In this document: positions 44,479-53,063 of the stretch, in pieces
Numbering within the stretch: the stretch's first letter is position 1
Layout: every line of letters begins with the position of its first letter
Assembly: GCA_963847615.1 (NCBI GenBank)
Contig: CAWKAN010000014.1
Location: 198,830 to 262,829, forward strand
Length of the DNA: 64,000 nt
Source: Palsa-883 sp963847615
Lineage (GTDB): Bacteria > Pseudomonadota > Alphaproteobacteria > Acetobacterales > Acetobacteraceae
Reading direction: 5' to 3'
Made by a program: the position numbers and the translations under genes
The notes under the pieces: generated by a model
What the model saw: only the letters and a program-made list of their open reading frames with translations
Databases searched by the model: none
What the model was told of the DNA's origin: nothing

Positions 44479-44943
44479 CCCGCACGCCAGCGGGACCGCA
44501 GCAAGGCGGGGCTCCGCCCCGGACCCCGCCAGGGGGCTTTGCCCCCTGGACCCCCACCAAGGGCGGAGCCCTTGGAACCCTTCACTGGGCGTGTGGGGAG
44601 GGGAAGGGGGCGGGTGGGCGAGGCGAAGGGGCGCCGTCCGGCAGGCCGGACGGCGCCCCTTGCGCCTCGGCGCACCCGCCCCCTTCGCCTCGCCCAGCCC
44701 GCGCCCTGAGCCTGGCGACGCGTGGCGCCTGCGACCCGCCCCCTTCGCCTCGCCCACCCGCCCCCTTCGCCTCGCCCACCCGCCCCCTTCCCCTCCCCAC
44801 ACGCCCAGTCATGGAGTCCAGAGGCCGCTGCCGGCGCCTGCCCCCTGGCACTTGTCCCGGGGGGTGGGGGGTCCAGGGGGGCAAAGCCCCCTGGCGGGGT
44901 CCGGGGCGGAGCCCCGCCTTGCTGCGGTCCCGCTGGCGTGCAG
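44479..44943. repeat. Large palindrome P, copy 4 (inverted orientation, expanded right arm)
   Basis: Relative to copies 1-3 the flanking words are swapped (CTTGGAACCC on the left, CATGGAGTCC on the right), so this copy is inverted. The stem around CCGTCCGGCAGGCCGGACGG is present, but the right arm carries an extra 100-150 bases made of repeated CACCCGCCCCCTTCGCCTCG units. The outer words GCACGCCAGCGGGACCGCAG (left) and CTGCGGTCCCGCTGGCGTGC (right) are perfect complements. It lies just downstream of the SDR gene stop. Confidence 0.85.
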
Positions 44944-44945
44944 CG

Positions 44946-45719
44946 TCACACCGCGGTGCGGCCGCCGTCGACGAACAGGTTGACGCCATTGATGTAACGG
45001 CCGGCGTCGGAGCACAGCAGCAGTGCCGCGCCGGTCAGGTCGTCGGGGTGGCCAAGGCGCAAGGCGGGGATGCGTTGCGCCAGGGCCTCGCCCTCGATGG
45101 CCATTTGGTCCCGGTTGCGCGCGGTCAGGATCGCGCCGGGGGCGAGGTTGTTCACCGTCACGCCCTGGCCGCCGAACTGGCGCGCCAGGCTCAGGACCCA
45201 GTTGCGTTGCGCCGCCTTGGTCGCGGCATAGACGAACATCGCCGGGTGCGGCCGCTCTTGCTGCACGCTGCCGATCGTCATCACCCGGCCCCAACCGCGC
45301 TCGGCCATCGGCGGGACCAGGGTTTGCAGCAACTCCAGCGTGGTGCGCAGGTTGACGGCGATCTGGCGGTCGAAGTGTTCGCGGGTGATGGCGCGGAAAT
45401 CCTCCGGCAATTCGATCGAGGCGTTCAGCACCAGGATGTCGATCGGCGCCCAGGCGGTGACGGCGGCGGCCAGATGGCGGCCGGCGTCGTCCTGGGCGAA
45501 ATCCTGGCCGAACGCGGCGGCCTCCCCGCCCATCGCCTGGATGTCCCGGACCACGGCGGCGGCATCGCCGTGTTCCTCCTCGGTGCCGGCGTGATGAATG
45601 GCCAGCCGCGCGCCCGCGCCGGCAAGCGCCAGGGCGATCGCGCGGCCGATCTCGCGGCGGGCGCCGGTCACCAGGGCGGTGCGGCCGGTCAGGCGGAACG
45701 CGGCGAAGGGATCGAGCAT
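44946..45719 (-). CDS. Short-chain dehydrogenase/reductase
   Basis: At 257 residues this is a classical SDR: TGARREIGRAIALALAGAGA is the cofactor motif (TGxxxxIG, with Arg-Glu where Gly is commoner), NAS follows beta-4 (LVLNASIELPED), and the catalytic set is Ser in TIGSVQQER and YAATK. NAD(P) specificity is uncertain. It is the last of a three-gene minus-strand set with a GMC oxidoreductase and a small subunit. A sugar or polyol oxidation role is plausible but not shown. Confidence 0.9.
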   Translation of the reverse strand: MLDPFAAFRLTGRTALVTGARREIGRAIALALAGAGARLAIHHAGTEEEHGDAAAVVRDIQAMGGEAAAFGQDFAQDDAGRHLAAAVTAWAPIDILVLNASIELPEDFRAITREHFDRQIAVNLRTTLELLQTLVPPMAERGWGRVMTIGSVQQERPHPAMFVYAATKAAQRNWVLSLARQFGGQGVTVNNLAPGAILTARNRDQMAIEGEALAQRIPALRLGHPDDLTGAALLLCSDAGRYINGVNLFVDGGRTAV

Positions 45720-45784
45720 GCGGGGGGCTCCATGCGCGCCGGAGACGATGCGGCGGCCGTCGTCGCGAACCGGCGCCGCGGGGC

Positions 45785-46231
45785 CTAGGCCACCGGGCGC
45801 CAGAACGGCTTGCGGGCCCGGACCGGGTCGAGCAGCGACCAGTCGCCCGGTTCGAGCTGATGGCCCTTGGGAAACGGCGGCCGCGGCTCCAGGCCGAGCG
45901 ACAGCATCACCCGGTCGTCGCGGTAATAGCACAGCAGCACGATCCGGGTGAGCACGCCGACGGCAGCGCCGCCGTCGGCACGCAGCGTTGCCGCCGCCTC
46001 GGCGCGGCGCGCGGCGTCCAGCGCGGCGAAGCGGCCGCCGGCCAGCGTGCGCAGCCTGGCCAGCGCGGCGCGCACGTGGTCGGCGTCGCGTCCGATGCTG
46101 GCGAGGATGTCGGCGAAGATCGTGTCATCGTCGGCGCCCGGAACGGCGTAGGTCGCGCTCGGCGGAATGATCAGGCCGGCGAGGCAGCGCAGGTCGGCGC
46201 TCTCGGCCGCGCTGAGGGACTGGTCGGTCAT
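45785..46231 (-). CDS. Gluconate 2-dehydrogenase subunit 3-like small protein
   Basis: The 148-residue protein begins SAAESADLRCLAGLIIPPSA and contains DDDTIFADILASIGRDADHV. These fit the small gamma-type subunit that accompanies membrane-bound GMC dehydrogenases. It has no clear Tat signal, unlike most such subunits. It ends with ARKPFWRPVA. The GMC oxidoreductase gene lies immediately upstream on the same strand with a seven-base gap, which supports a complex. Confidence 0.75.
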   Translation of the reverse strand: MTDQSLSAAESADLRCLAGLIIPPSATYAVPGADDDTIFADILASIGRDADHVRAALARLRTLAGGRFAALDAARRAEAAATLRADGGAAVGVLTRIVLLCYYRDDRVMLSLGLEPRPPFPKGHQLEPGDWSLLDPVRARKPFWRPVA

Positions 46232-46238
46232 GTCGGCC

Positions 46239-47837
46239 TCAATCGAACAGGGTTGCCAGGCGTTGCTTGATGCTGTCGGCGATGTACAGCGCCAGTGCCT
46301 GGATGGTGGAGGTCGGGTTCACGCCGCCGGCGGTGACGAAGATGCTGCCGTCGACGATGAACAGGTTCTTCACGTCATGGCTGCGGCCCCAGGAATTCAC
46401 CACCGAGCGCGCCGGATCGTTGCCCATGCGTGCGGTGCCGAGCAGGTGCCAGCCGCCATAGACCACGGGGCGGGTGACGCGGACGTCCCGCGCCCCGGCG
46501 GCGGCGAGGATGTCCCGCCCGCGTTCGATCGCGAAGTCGAGCATGCGGCTGGTGTTTTCGCCGATGGTATAGTCGATCCTGGGCGCCGGGATGCCGTGGC
46601 CGTCCTTGAGCACCGGATCGAGGCTGACCCGGTTGTGCGGCTCGGGCAGGTCCTCGGAGCAGATGCCGACCTGCATGCGGTGGCCGACCATGCCGCGGAA
46701 GGCGTCGTGGTGGCCCTCGCCCCAGGGCAGCAGGCCGTTGGCCTCGGCATAGACCGCCTCGGTGCCGACGCCGATGGTCCGGACGAACTGGAAATTGAAG
46801 CCGCGCACGAAGCCGCGCGCGCGGTCGGTCTCGTAGAACTCCTGGCTCCACAGGCAGAGCGGCGGGCCGCGATGGCCGTCCATCGGTTCGTCGACGTAAC
46901 CGATGACCTGCGCCCAGGGATGGAACATCAGGTTCTTGCCGACCAGGCCGCTGGAATTGGCGAGGCCGTTGGGGAACCGCGCGGAGGCGGAGTTGAGCAG
47001 CAGCCGCGGCGTGCCGACGCCGTTGCAGGCCAGGATGACGACCTCGGCCGGCTGGAACTGCGCGACGCCGTCGCGGTCGTAATAGACCACCCCGGTCGCC
47101 ATGCCGTCCTCGCCGGTGGTGACCTCGCGCACCCGGCAGTTGGTGCGGAGCTCGACGCCGGCGCGGATCGCGTGCGGCCAATAGGTGATGTCGGTGCTGG
47201 CCTTGGCCCCCTGGGCGCAGGCCGGCGTGCAATGGCCGAGATTGATGCAGGGCGCGCGGCCGTCATATTCGGTGGTGGCGACGGCGCTGTCGGAGGGCCA
47301 CCAGTGCCAGCCGAGCCGGTTCATCGTCCGGCCGATCTTGGCGCCGGTCCGGCCCAGCGGCAGCGGCGGCATCGGCGGCTGGTGCGCCGGATAGGCGGGA
47401 TCGCCGGCCAGTCCGGCCACCCCGGTCATGCGATCGTTCTCGGCGAAGAACGGCTCCAGCGTCGCGTAGTCGACCGGCCAGTCGTCGGCCACGCCGTCGA
47501 GCGTGCGGACGCGGAAGTCGGAGGGGTGCAGGCGCGGATAATGCGCCGTGTAGATCACGGTCGAACCGCCGACGGCGTTGAAGTTCACCACCTTGATCAG
47601 GGAGTTGTCGTCGTTGATCGGATAGTCGCTGGGTCGCTTGCGGATGTTCGGGCTGGTGGCGTAGTCGGCGAACACCCGCGCCTCGTAATCCCGCCGGTTG
47701 GACGGATAGTCGGACGGCTTCATCCAATCGCCCTGTTCGAGGCAGAGGATTTTCATTCTTGTCTCGGCCAGGCTCCAGGCCACCGCGGCACCTGACGCCC
47801 CGGAGCCGATGATGAGAACGTCGACCTTGTCCTGCAT
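46239..47837 (-). CDS. GMC-family oxidoreductase
   Basis: The 532 residues start MQDKVDVLIIGSGASGAAVA (FAD motif) and include VGGSTVIYTAHYPRLHPSDF, HCTPACAQGAKASTDITYWP, ILACNGVGTPRLLLNSASAR (GMC signature 2) and the C-terminal catalytic region GGWHLLGTARMGNDPARSVV with VTAGGVNPTSTIQALALYIA. This matches the large subunit of sugar/alcohol dehydrogenases such as gluconate or glucoside 3-dehydrogenase. Neighbours support an electron-transfer-linked dehydrogenase. No cytochrome c subunit is encoded nearby. Confidence 0.9.
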   Translation of the reverse strand: MQDKVDVLIIGSGASGAAVAWSLAETRMKILCLEQGDWMKPSDYPSNRRDYEARVFADYATSPNIRKRPSDYPINDDNSLIKVVNFNAVGGSTVIYTAHYPRLHPSDFRVRTLDGVADDWPVDYATLEPFFAENDRMTGVAGLAGDPAYPAHQPPMPPLPLGRTGAKIGRTMNRLGWHWWPSDSAVATTEYDGRAPCINLGHCTPACAQGAKASTDITYWPHAIRAGVELRTNCRVREVTTGEDGMATGVVYYDRDGVAQFQPAEVVILACNGVGTPRLLLNSASARFPNGLANSSGLVGKNLMFHPWAQVIGYVDEPMDGHRGPPLCLWSQEFYETDRARGFVRGFNFQFVRTIGVGTEAVYAEANGLLPWGEGHHDAFRGMVGHRMQVGICSEDLPEPHNRVSLDPVLKDGHGIPAPRIDYTIGENTSRMLDFAIERGRDILAAAGARDVRVTRPVVYGGWHLLGTARMGNDPARSVVNSWGRSHDVKNLFIVDGSIFVTAGGVNPTSTIQALALYIADSIKQRLATLFD

Positions 47838-47961
47838 GCGCCGCCCCTCAGTGCCGTGCGACCGGGAAGTGGTTGTTGAGGCAGTTCTCCGCCCGCCCGT
47901 CAAGCCGGCGACGCGCCGCGCGACGCGCCGGGACCGCGCGATGGCCGTGCGCCCGACCAAG

Positions 47962-48021
47962 ACTCATACCGACGGTCCAATGCCGGCCGATGGGTCAGCC
48001 AATAGGGCGGTTGGTATGAGT
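47962..48021. repeat. Short inverted repeat ACTCATACC / GGTATGAGT
   Basis: ACTCATACC at 47962-47970 faces GGTATGAGT at 48013-48021. About ten further bases match imperfectly inside. The 60-base unit lies between the GMC gene and MITE C copy 2. It could be a relic of an IS end pair. Nothing else is seen in 47838-48105. Confidence 0.45.
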
Positions 48022-48105
48022 TTCCACCGGAGCGGCCGACCCGCCGTGAATGAAACTTGCCCCATGAGTGGAGACAGATCACGGGCTTTGCAACACTTTC
48101 TGTTT

Positions 48106-48292
48106 CGCTCTTATGGCGTTGACCGTTGGACGGCCCCGTAGGGCGGAAAAGCGCAGCGCCTTCCGCCTCCGCCGGGCGAGCCGCTCGCATCTGCCGACGT
48201 CCCCAACAACATATCCCGCCACCGTCCGATGGCGGAAGGCGCTGCGCTTTTCCGCCCTACGGGGCCGTCCAACGGTCAACGCCATAAGAGCC
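48106..48292 (+). mobile_element. MITE family C, copy 2
   Basis: Exactly 187 bp with the 8-base duplication TTCTGTTT at 48098-48105 and 48293-48300. Both ends read CTTATGGCGTTGAC-C-GTTGG in this copy, differing from copies 1 and 3. Same orientation as copy 1. It lies just beyond the 3' end of the phosphoesterase gene on the other strand. Confidence 0.92.
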
Positions 48293-48351
48293 TTCTGTTT
48301 AGACCAACCGGCGGACGGATTGACCCATCGGCGCTGCGCCCCCGCCGGCCC

Positions 48352-49168
48352 TCACGCCTCCGGCATCGCCGGCGACAGCCGCCCGCCCTGGCGCAGCGGC
48401 GCGATCCGCCGGGCCAGCCCGGTCGCGTCGTCGGTCTCGACGAACACGCCGCACAGCGTCGCCGCGCCCTCGGCCGGCGCCAGCCGCTCGCCCGGCAGCT
48501 TGCGCCAGAAGCGGATCGTCGCCGCCTCCTTCGCCATGCCGATGACGCTGTCGTAGTCGCCGCACATGCCGAGGTCGGACTGGAACGCCGTGCCGCCGGG
48601 CAGCACCTGGTGGTCGGCCGAGGGGCAGTGCGTGTGGGTGCCGACGATCAGCGAGGCCTGGCCGTCGAACGAGTGGGCGAAGGCCATCTTCTCGCTGCTC
48701 GCCTCGGCATGGAAGTCGACCACGATGGCCTGCACCGTGACGCCGAGCCGCTGGCGCCCCAGTTCCTGCTGCGGTGGCGCGGAACGGGCAGTCCAGCGGG
48801 TCCATGAACAGCCGCCCCATCGCCTGCAGCACCAGCGCCTTGCGCCCGTCCGCCAGCGTCACGACCACGCTGCCGGCGCCCGGCGTGCCGGGCGGAAAAT
48901 TCACCGCGCGCAGCAGCCGCGGCGTTTCGGCGATGTACGGAATGATCTCCTTGCGGTCCCAGGCGTGGTTGCCCAGCGTGAGCACGTCGGCCCCGGCGGC
49001 GAACAGCGCCTGCGCCATGTCGGGGCCGAGGCCGAAGCCGTGCGAGGCGTTCTCGGCGTTGACGATCGCCAGGTCGACCCGCAGCGCCGCGCGCAGCCCC
49101 GGCAGCGCCGCCGCCACCGTCTCGCGGCCGGTGCGCCCGACCACGTCGCCCAGGAACAGGATGCGCAT
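48352..49168 (-). CDS. YmdB-like metallophosphoesterase (TIGR00282 type), one frameshift
   Basis: The N-terminal part has the metal ligands MRILFLGDVVGRTGRETV, AIVNAENASHGFG and VLTLGNHAWDRKEII. After a frame change near 48775 the sequence continues VQAIVVDFHAEASSEKMAFA, VGTHTHCPSADHQVLPGGTA and MCGDYDSVIGM, the remaining ligands. Together they form the full ~270-residue phosphodiesterase acting on 2',3'-cyclic nucleotides or similar. The missing base lies at the sequence for CPFRAT(QQELG). The start abuts the fthC stop. Confidence 0.88.
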
Positions 49169-49759
49169 TCAGTTTTTCCCCCCGCGGATGATGCCGTGCT
49201 CGGTGGCGATGGCGTCAAGCGCCACGTCGTTCGGCCCGCTCGGCACCGCATCCACTTGCTGCGCGGCGAGGCCGAAACCCAGCGCGAAGCGGCCCGGCGG
49301 CAACGCGGCCAGGGTGCGGTCGTAGTAGCCGCCGCCGTAGCCCAGCCGGTACAGCCGCCGGTCGAACGCCAGCAACGGCACCAGCAGGAAGTCCGGCACC
49401 AGCACCTCGCCGGTCGGGCGCAGCGTGCCGAACCGCTCGCGCAGCAAGGCGTCGCCCGGCCGCCAGCGGCGGAACGTCAGCGGCTGGCCGCGTGGCGGGG
49501 TCACCGGCAGCACCACGATGTGGCCGCGTTGGTGCAGCGCGCGCAACAGCGGGCGCAGGTCGACCTCGCCCTCCAGCGGCCAGACGCCGGCGACCACCGC
49601 GCCTTGCGGCGGCTTGCAGTCGCGCAGCACGTGCCCCGCCAGGGCGGCGCCGGCGGCGGCGAGCCGGGCCGGGTCGATGGCGGCGCGCACCGCCAGCGCG
49701 TGGGCGCGGGCCGCGCGTTTCGCCGCGTCGAGATCAGGGAAACTGTGCGGAGCCGCCAT
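49169..49759 (-). CDS. fthC: 5-formyltetrahydrofolate cyclo-ligase
   Basis: This enzyme converts 5-formyl-THF to 5,10-methenyl-THF with ATP. The 196 residues contain LGYGGGYYDRTLAALPPGRF, the family signature, and VPDFLLVPLLAFDRRLYRLG. It is part of the order zapA-6S RNA-fthC known across proteobacteria. It directly abuts the phosphoesterase gene, and the 6S candidate lies between it and zapA. Confidence 0.92.
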   Translation of the reverse strand: MAAPHSFPDLDAAKRAARAHALAVRAAIDPARLAAAGAALAGHVLRDCKPPQGAVVAGVWPLEGEVDLRPLLRALHQRGHIVVLPVTPPRGQPLTFRRWRPGDALLRERFGTLRPTGEVLVPDFLLVPLLAFDRRLYRLGYGGGYYDRTLAALPPGRFALGFGLAAQQVDAVPSGPNDVALDAIATEHGIIRGGKN

Positions 49760-49764
49760 GGCCG

Positions 49765-49909
49765 TTGGCGTCTCATCCTCCCAAGGCCTGCTGTGCAGGT
49801 GGGCGCCAGATACCGAGACCAGGATCCCGGCAGAGCCAGCTCCCTGGGAGATGCTTAGTGGCCCCGGGGATGTGTTGCCTGACGCACCCGGCAGCTCCGC
49901 CGATGCAAT
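49765..49909 (-). ncRNA. ssrS: Candidate 6S RNA (ssrS)
   Basis: The ~145-base gap between zapA and fthC, read on the minus strand, is non-coding, rich in paired segments (ATCCCCGGGGCC, CTCCCAGGGAG, CACCTGCACAGCAGG) and in the place where 6S RNA is found in alphaproteobacteria and enterobacteria. 6S mimics an open promoter and binds the housekeeping RNA polymerase. I could not verify the full long-hairpin fold, so the call rests mainly on location. Confidence 0.45.
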
Positions 49910-50245
49910 CTAGGGATGCTCCAGGCCGGCCGCAATGTCCTCGGCACGGTTTGCCAACTTTCCGAGCCGCCGGCCGAGCTTGCTGTCGGGGGCCGCAGCG
50001 CCCTTGGCCGGCTGATCCGCCGGTGCACCCGCGGCCAGCTTCTGGCCCATCTCGTAGACCTCGTCGGCCAGCAGCAGCGCCGCGATGACCAGCATGCGGG
50101 CCTCGCCGCTCGGCCCGGCCGAGGTCTTCACGCTGTCGATCCGCCGGTCCACCTCGGCGGCCATCGCGTGCAGGTGGTCTTCTTCGCCGTCCTGGCAGCC
50201 GAGCACGTAGGTGTAACCGTTGATGCGAAGACTGACCTGCGCCAT
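49910..50245 (-). CDS. zapA: Cell division protein ZapA
   Basis: ZapA bundles FtsZ filaments at the division ring. The 111 residues begin MAQVSLRINGYTYVLGCQDG and continue EEDHLHAMAAEVDRRIDSVK, the ZapA globular head, followed by a helix (ARMLVIAALLLADEVYEM) and a coiled-coil tail. It is followed on the same strand by the 6S candidate and fthC, and is preceded by a small coiled-coil gene. Confidence 0.92.
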   Translation of the reverse strand: MAQVSLRINGYTYVLGCQDGEEDHLHAMAAEVDRRIDSVKTSAGPSGEARMLVIAALLLADEVYEMGQKLAAGAPADQPAKGAAAPDSKLGRRLGKLANRAEDIAAGLEHP

Positions 50246-50266
50246 GTGCTGCTCCTGCGATCCGGT

Positions 50267-50500
50267 TCAACCCGGGCGGGCGGCGAGGGCGCCGCGCAGC
50301 CGCTCGATCAGCCCGTCCAGCCGCGCGGCGAGTTCCGCGGTGTTCGCCGAGTCGGGCGCGGCGGGCGCGGCCTGCGGTGCGGCGGCCGGCGCCGCGAGGG
50401 CGGCCGCGCTGGCGCGCCGTTCGGCCGCCGCGGCGATCCGCTCCAGCGCCGCTTCCAGGCGTTCCGCCGCCGCGTCCGGTCCGTCGCTCTCGCCCGCCAT
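50267..50500 (-). CDS. Small Ala-rich helical protein upstream of zapA
   Basis: The 77-residue frame from the ATG at 50500 (MAGESDGPDAAAERLEAALE) encodes a helix, an Ala/Pro-rich linker and a second helix (ELAARLDGLIERLRGALAAR). It resembles the small DUF4164-like coiled-coil proteins often found next to zapA in Rhodospirillales. Role unknown; perhaps cell division. The gap to zapA is 21 bases. Confidence 0.6.
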   Translation of the reverse strand: MAGESDGPDAAAERLEAALERIAAAAERRASAAALAAPAAAPQAAPAAPDSANTAELAARLDGLIERLRGALAARPG

Positions 50501-50603
50501 CGTCTGGCTGTCCCTCGTTCGCGATCCTGCTTGCACTGAAAGCCGGCAATCGCTTGAACGTCAAGCAGATATAGCGGTCGGCGGACAGAGGGAGCGGGGC
50601 TCG

Positions 50604-51038
50604 GTGGGCGGTGGGCGGTCTCCGGCGGTGGTGGTGCACAGCTTGGCGGATGCGCGCGCGGCGCTGGCGCCCGGACAGCCGGTGACGCTGCTGTCCGGCG
50701 AGGCGGCGGCGCTGTACGCGGGCTGCGGCTGGTGGCAGGCGCTGGTCGCGGCGGCGCGGGGCGCGGCGCCGCAGGTGGCGGTGGCGGACCTGCTGGACTG
50801 CGCCGACGCCTCGGGCCTGGCGCTGGCGGCGCTGCGCATCGGACTGCGGCGGCTGATCCTGTGGCCCGGTGCGCCGGGGCGGGCGCGGGTCGCGGCGATC
50901 GTCGCCGGGCACGGCGGGGTTCTGCTGGCGGCGCGGCCGCCGGCGCTGGATCTGGCCGAGCCGGCCAACCGGCGCCGGCTGCACGATTGGGTGCAGCTGC
51001 GAGGCTGCCCCGATGACAGCGCGGCCGGGCTGCGCTAG
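50604..51038 (+). CDS. Hypothetical protein, 144 residues
   Basis: The GTG at 50604 lies after AGAGGGAGC and opens VGGGRSPAVVVHSLADARAA. The protein is Ala/Leu-rich with an alternating alpha/beta look (QPVTLLSGEAAALYAGCGWW; VAVADLLDCADASGLALAAL). I recognise no family. It precedes the aldolase gene by 44 bases on the same strand and diverges from the zapA group. Confidence 0.6.
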   Translation: MGGGRSPAVVVHSLADARAALAPGQPVTLLSGEAAALYAGCGWWQALVAAARGAAPQVAVADLLDCADASGLALAALRIGLRRLILWPGAPGRARVAAIVAGHGGVLLAARPPALDLAEPANRRRLHDWVQLRGCPDDSAAGLR

Positions 51039-51082
51039 TACGGCAACAAATACCCCCGGATCCGAACAAAGAGGACGCCAGC

Positions 51083-51997
51083 ATGCGCATCACCCAGAAG
51101 GTCAAGAAAATCCTCGATTGGTACGAGGGCGATCCGCCGGGGGTAAAAGCCAACCTGGCCCGCATCCTGTGCACCGGCAAGCTGGCCGGCACCGGCAAGG
51201 TGGTCATCCTGCCGGTGGACCAGGGCTTCGAGCACGGCCCGGCGCGCAGCTTCGCGCCCAACCCGCCGGCCTATGACCCGCACTACCACTACCAGCTGGC
51301 GATCGAGGCCGGGCTGAACGCCTATGCCGCGCCGCTGGGCATGATCGCGCAGGGCGCCGACACGTTTGCCGGACAGATCCCGACGATCCTGAAGTGCAAC
51401 AGCGCCAACAGCCTGGCGACCAACAAGGACCAGGCGGTCACCGCCGGGGTGAAGGACGCGCTGCGGCTGGGCTGCGCCGCGATCGGCTTCACCATCTACC
51501 CGGGCAGCGAATACGCCTTCGCCCAGATGGAGGAGCTGCGCGAGCTGACCGCGGAGGCCAAGGCGTCCGGCCTCGCCGTGGTGGTCTGGAGCTACCCGCG
51601 CGGGCCGAACCTGGACAAGGCGGCCGAGACCGCGCTGGATATCTGCGGCTATGCAACGCAGATGGCGGCGCTGATGGGCGCCAACATCATCAAGGTGAAG
51701 CCGCCGACCGCGGTGGTCAGCCTGGAGGCGGCGAAGAAAAGCTACGCCAACATCGACGGCTCGACCTTGGCCAAGCGGGTCGAGCACGTCATGCAGTGCG
51801 CGTTCAACGGCAAGCGCGTCGTGGTGTTCTCCGGCGGCGAGGCGAAGGACCTGGACGGCGTGTTCGAGGAGGTGCGCGGCCTGCGCGACGGCGGCGCCAA
51901 CGGCTCGATCATCGGGCGGAACACGTTCCAGCGGCCGAAGGAAGCCGCGCTGGAGATGCTGGGCAAGATCATCGACATCTACCTGGGCAAGGCCTGA
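51083..51997 (+). CDS. Class I fructose-bisphosphate aldolase (DhnA/FbaB type)
   Basis: The 304 residues match the archaeal-type class I aldolase: GKVVILPVDQGFEHGPARSF, AIGFTIYPGSEYAFAQMEEL and ANIIKVKPPTAVVS. The Schiff-base lysine is likely in IIKVKPP. GANGSIIGRNTFQRPKEAAL is the phosphate-binding end. It cleaves fructose-1,6-bisphosphate in glycolysis/gluconeogenesis. AAAGAGGAC precedes the ATG. thiE follows after three bases. Confidence 0.93.
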   Translation: MRITQKVKKILDWYEGDPPGVKANLARILCTGKLAGTGKVVILPVDQGFEHGPARSFAPNPPAYDPHYHYQLAIEAGLNAYAAPLGMIAQGADTFAGQIPTILKCNSANSLATNKDQAVTAGVKDALRLGCAAIGFTIYPGSEYAFAQMEELRELTAEAKASGLAVVVWSYPRGPNLDKAAETALDICGYATQMAALMGANIIKVKPPTAVVSLEAAKKSYANIDGSTLAKRVEHVMQCAFNGKRVVVFSGGEAKDLDGVFEEVRGLRDGGANGSIIGRNTFQRPKEAALEMLGKIIDIYLGKA

Positions 51998-52000
51998 GCC

Positions 52001-52675
52001 TTGGCGGCGCCGGCGGGGCCGCTCGGGATGGGCGGCGGCAAGGCGGGCTGCCGCAGCTACCTGATCACGCCGGAACGGTTCGATCCGGTTCCGTTCGCCG
52101 ATCAGCTGGCCGCGGCGCTGGATGCGGGCGATGTCGCGGCGGTGCAGTTGCGGCTGAAGAACGTCGATGACGACGCCTGGCGCCGGGCGATCGACGCGCT
52201 GCGCCCGGTGGCGCAGTCGCGCGGCGTGGCGTTCCTGCTGAACGACCGCGCCGACCTGGCGAAGGCCACCGGCTGCGATGGGGCGCATGTCGGGCAGGAG
52301 GACATGGCGGCGCGCGAGGCCCGGCAGCTGCTGGGGCCGGAGCTGACGCTGGGGGTGACCTGCAAGGGCAGCCGCGACCTGGCGATGCGGGCCGGCGAGG
52401 ACGGCGCCGACTATGTGGCGTTCGGCGCGTTCTTTCCCTCCGGCAGCAAGCAGGTGACCAACCAGGTGGACCCCGAGGTGCTGCACTGGTGGTCCGAGCT
52501 GATGGAACTGCCCTGCTGCGCGATCGGCGGCATCACGGCGGAGAATTGCGCGCCGCTGGTGCGGGCGGGGGCGGATTTTTTGGCGGTGATCGGCTGCGTG
52601 TGGGGCCATCCGGACGGGCCGGCGGCGGGGGTGCGGGCGCTGAACGCGGCGATCGCGGCGGCGCAGGCGGGCTGA
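52001..52675 (+). CDS. thiE: Thiamine-phosphate synthase
   Basis: ThiE joins the pyrimidine and thiazole moieties of thiamine. The 224 residues contain AAVQLRLKNVDDDAWRRAID, LLNDRADLAKATGCDGAHVG, YVAFGAFFPSGSKQVTN and CCAIGGITAENCAPLVRAGA, i.e. the diphosphate-binding loops of the TIM barrel. The TTG at 52001 keeps a three-base gap to the aldolase stop; an ATG at 52028 is the alternative. No thiamine riboswitch is seen. Confidence 0.9.
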   Translation: MAAPAGPLGMGGGKAGCRSYLITPERFDPVPFADQLAAALDAGDVAAVQLRLKNVDDDAWRRAIDALRPVAQSRGVAFLLNDRADLAKATGCDGAHVGQEDMAAREARQLLGPELTLGVTCKGSRDLAMRAGEDGADYVAFGAFFPSGSKQVTNQVDPEVLHWWSELMELPCCAIGGITAENCAPLVRAGADFLAVIGCVWGHPDGPAAGVRALNAAIAAAQAG

Positions 52676-52876
52676 GGCGGCGCGGCGGTCCGGGCGGGCG
52701 CTGGCCTGGCGGATGCACGACCGCGCGTTTGGCGGCGCCGTCGATCCGTATGCGGCGAGTGCCCGGGTGATTCTGACCGGTTCAGCACACGCCGGCCGAG
52801 GCTCGGGGAGGCTGCGATCGCGTACGGTCTCGGTCCGCGGTGCGAACTTGTGGCGCGGCAGGGCAAGAAAGAATTT

Positions 52877-53063
52877 GGCTCATATGGCGTTGACTGTTGG
52901 ACGGCCCCGTAGGGCGGAAAAGCGCAGCGCCTTCCGCCATCGGACGGTGGCGGGATATGTTGTTGGGGACGTCGGCAGATGCGAGCGGCTCGCCCGGCGG
53001 TGGCGGAAGGCGCTGCGCTTTTCCGCCCTACGGGGCCGTCCAACAGTCAACGCTATAAGAGCG
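52877..53063 (-). mobile_element. MITE family C, copy 3
   Basis: Exactly 187 bp with the duplication AAGAATTT at 52869-52876 and 53064-53071. Inner terminal repeats read GCGTTGAC-T-GTTGG on both sides. The outer few bases differ (CATATGGCG left, CTTATAGCG right). The interior is inverted relative to copies 1 and 2. Comparison with cassette 2 gives the uninterrupted target, CTGCGGTAAA-CTCTTGCTTG. Confidence 0.92.
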
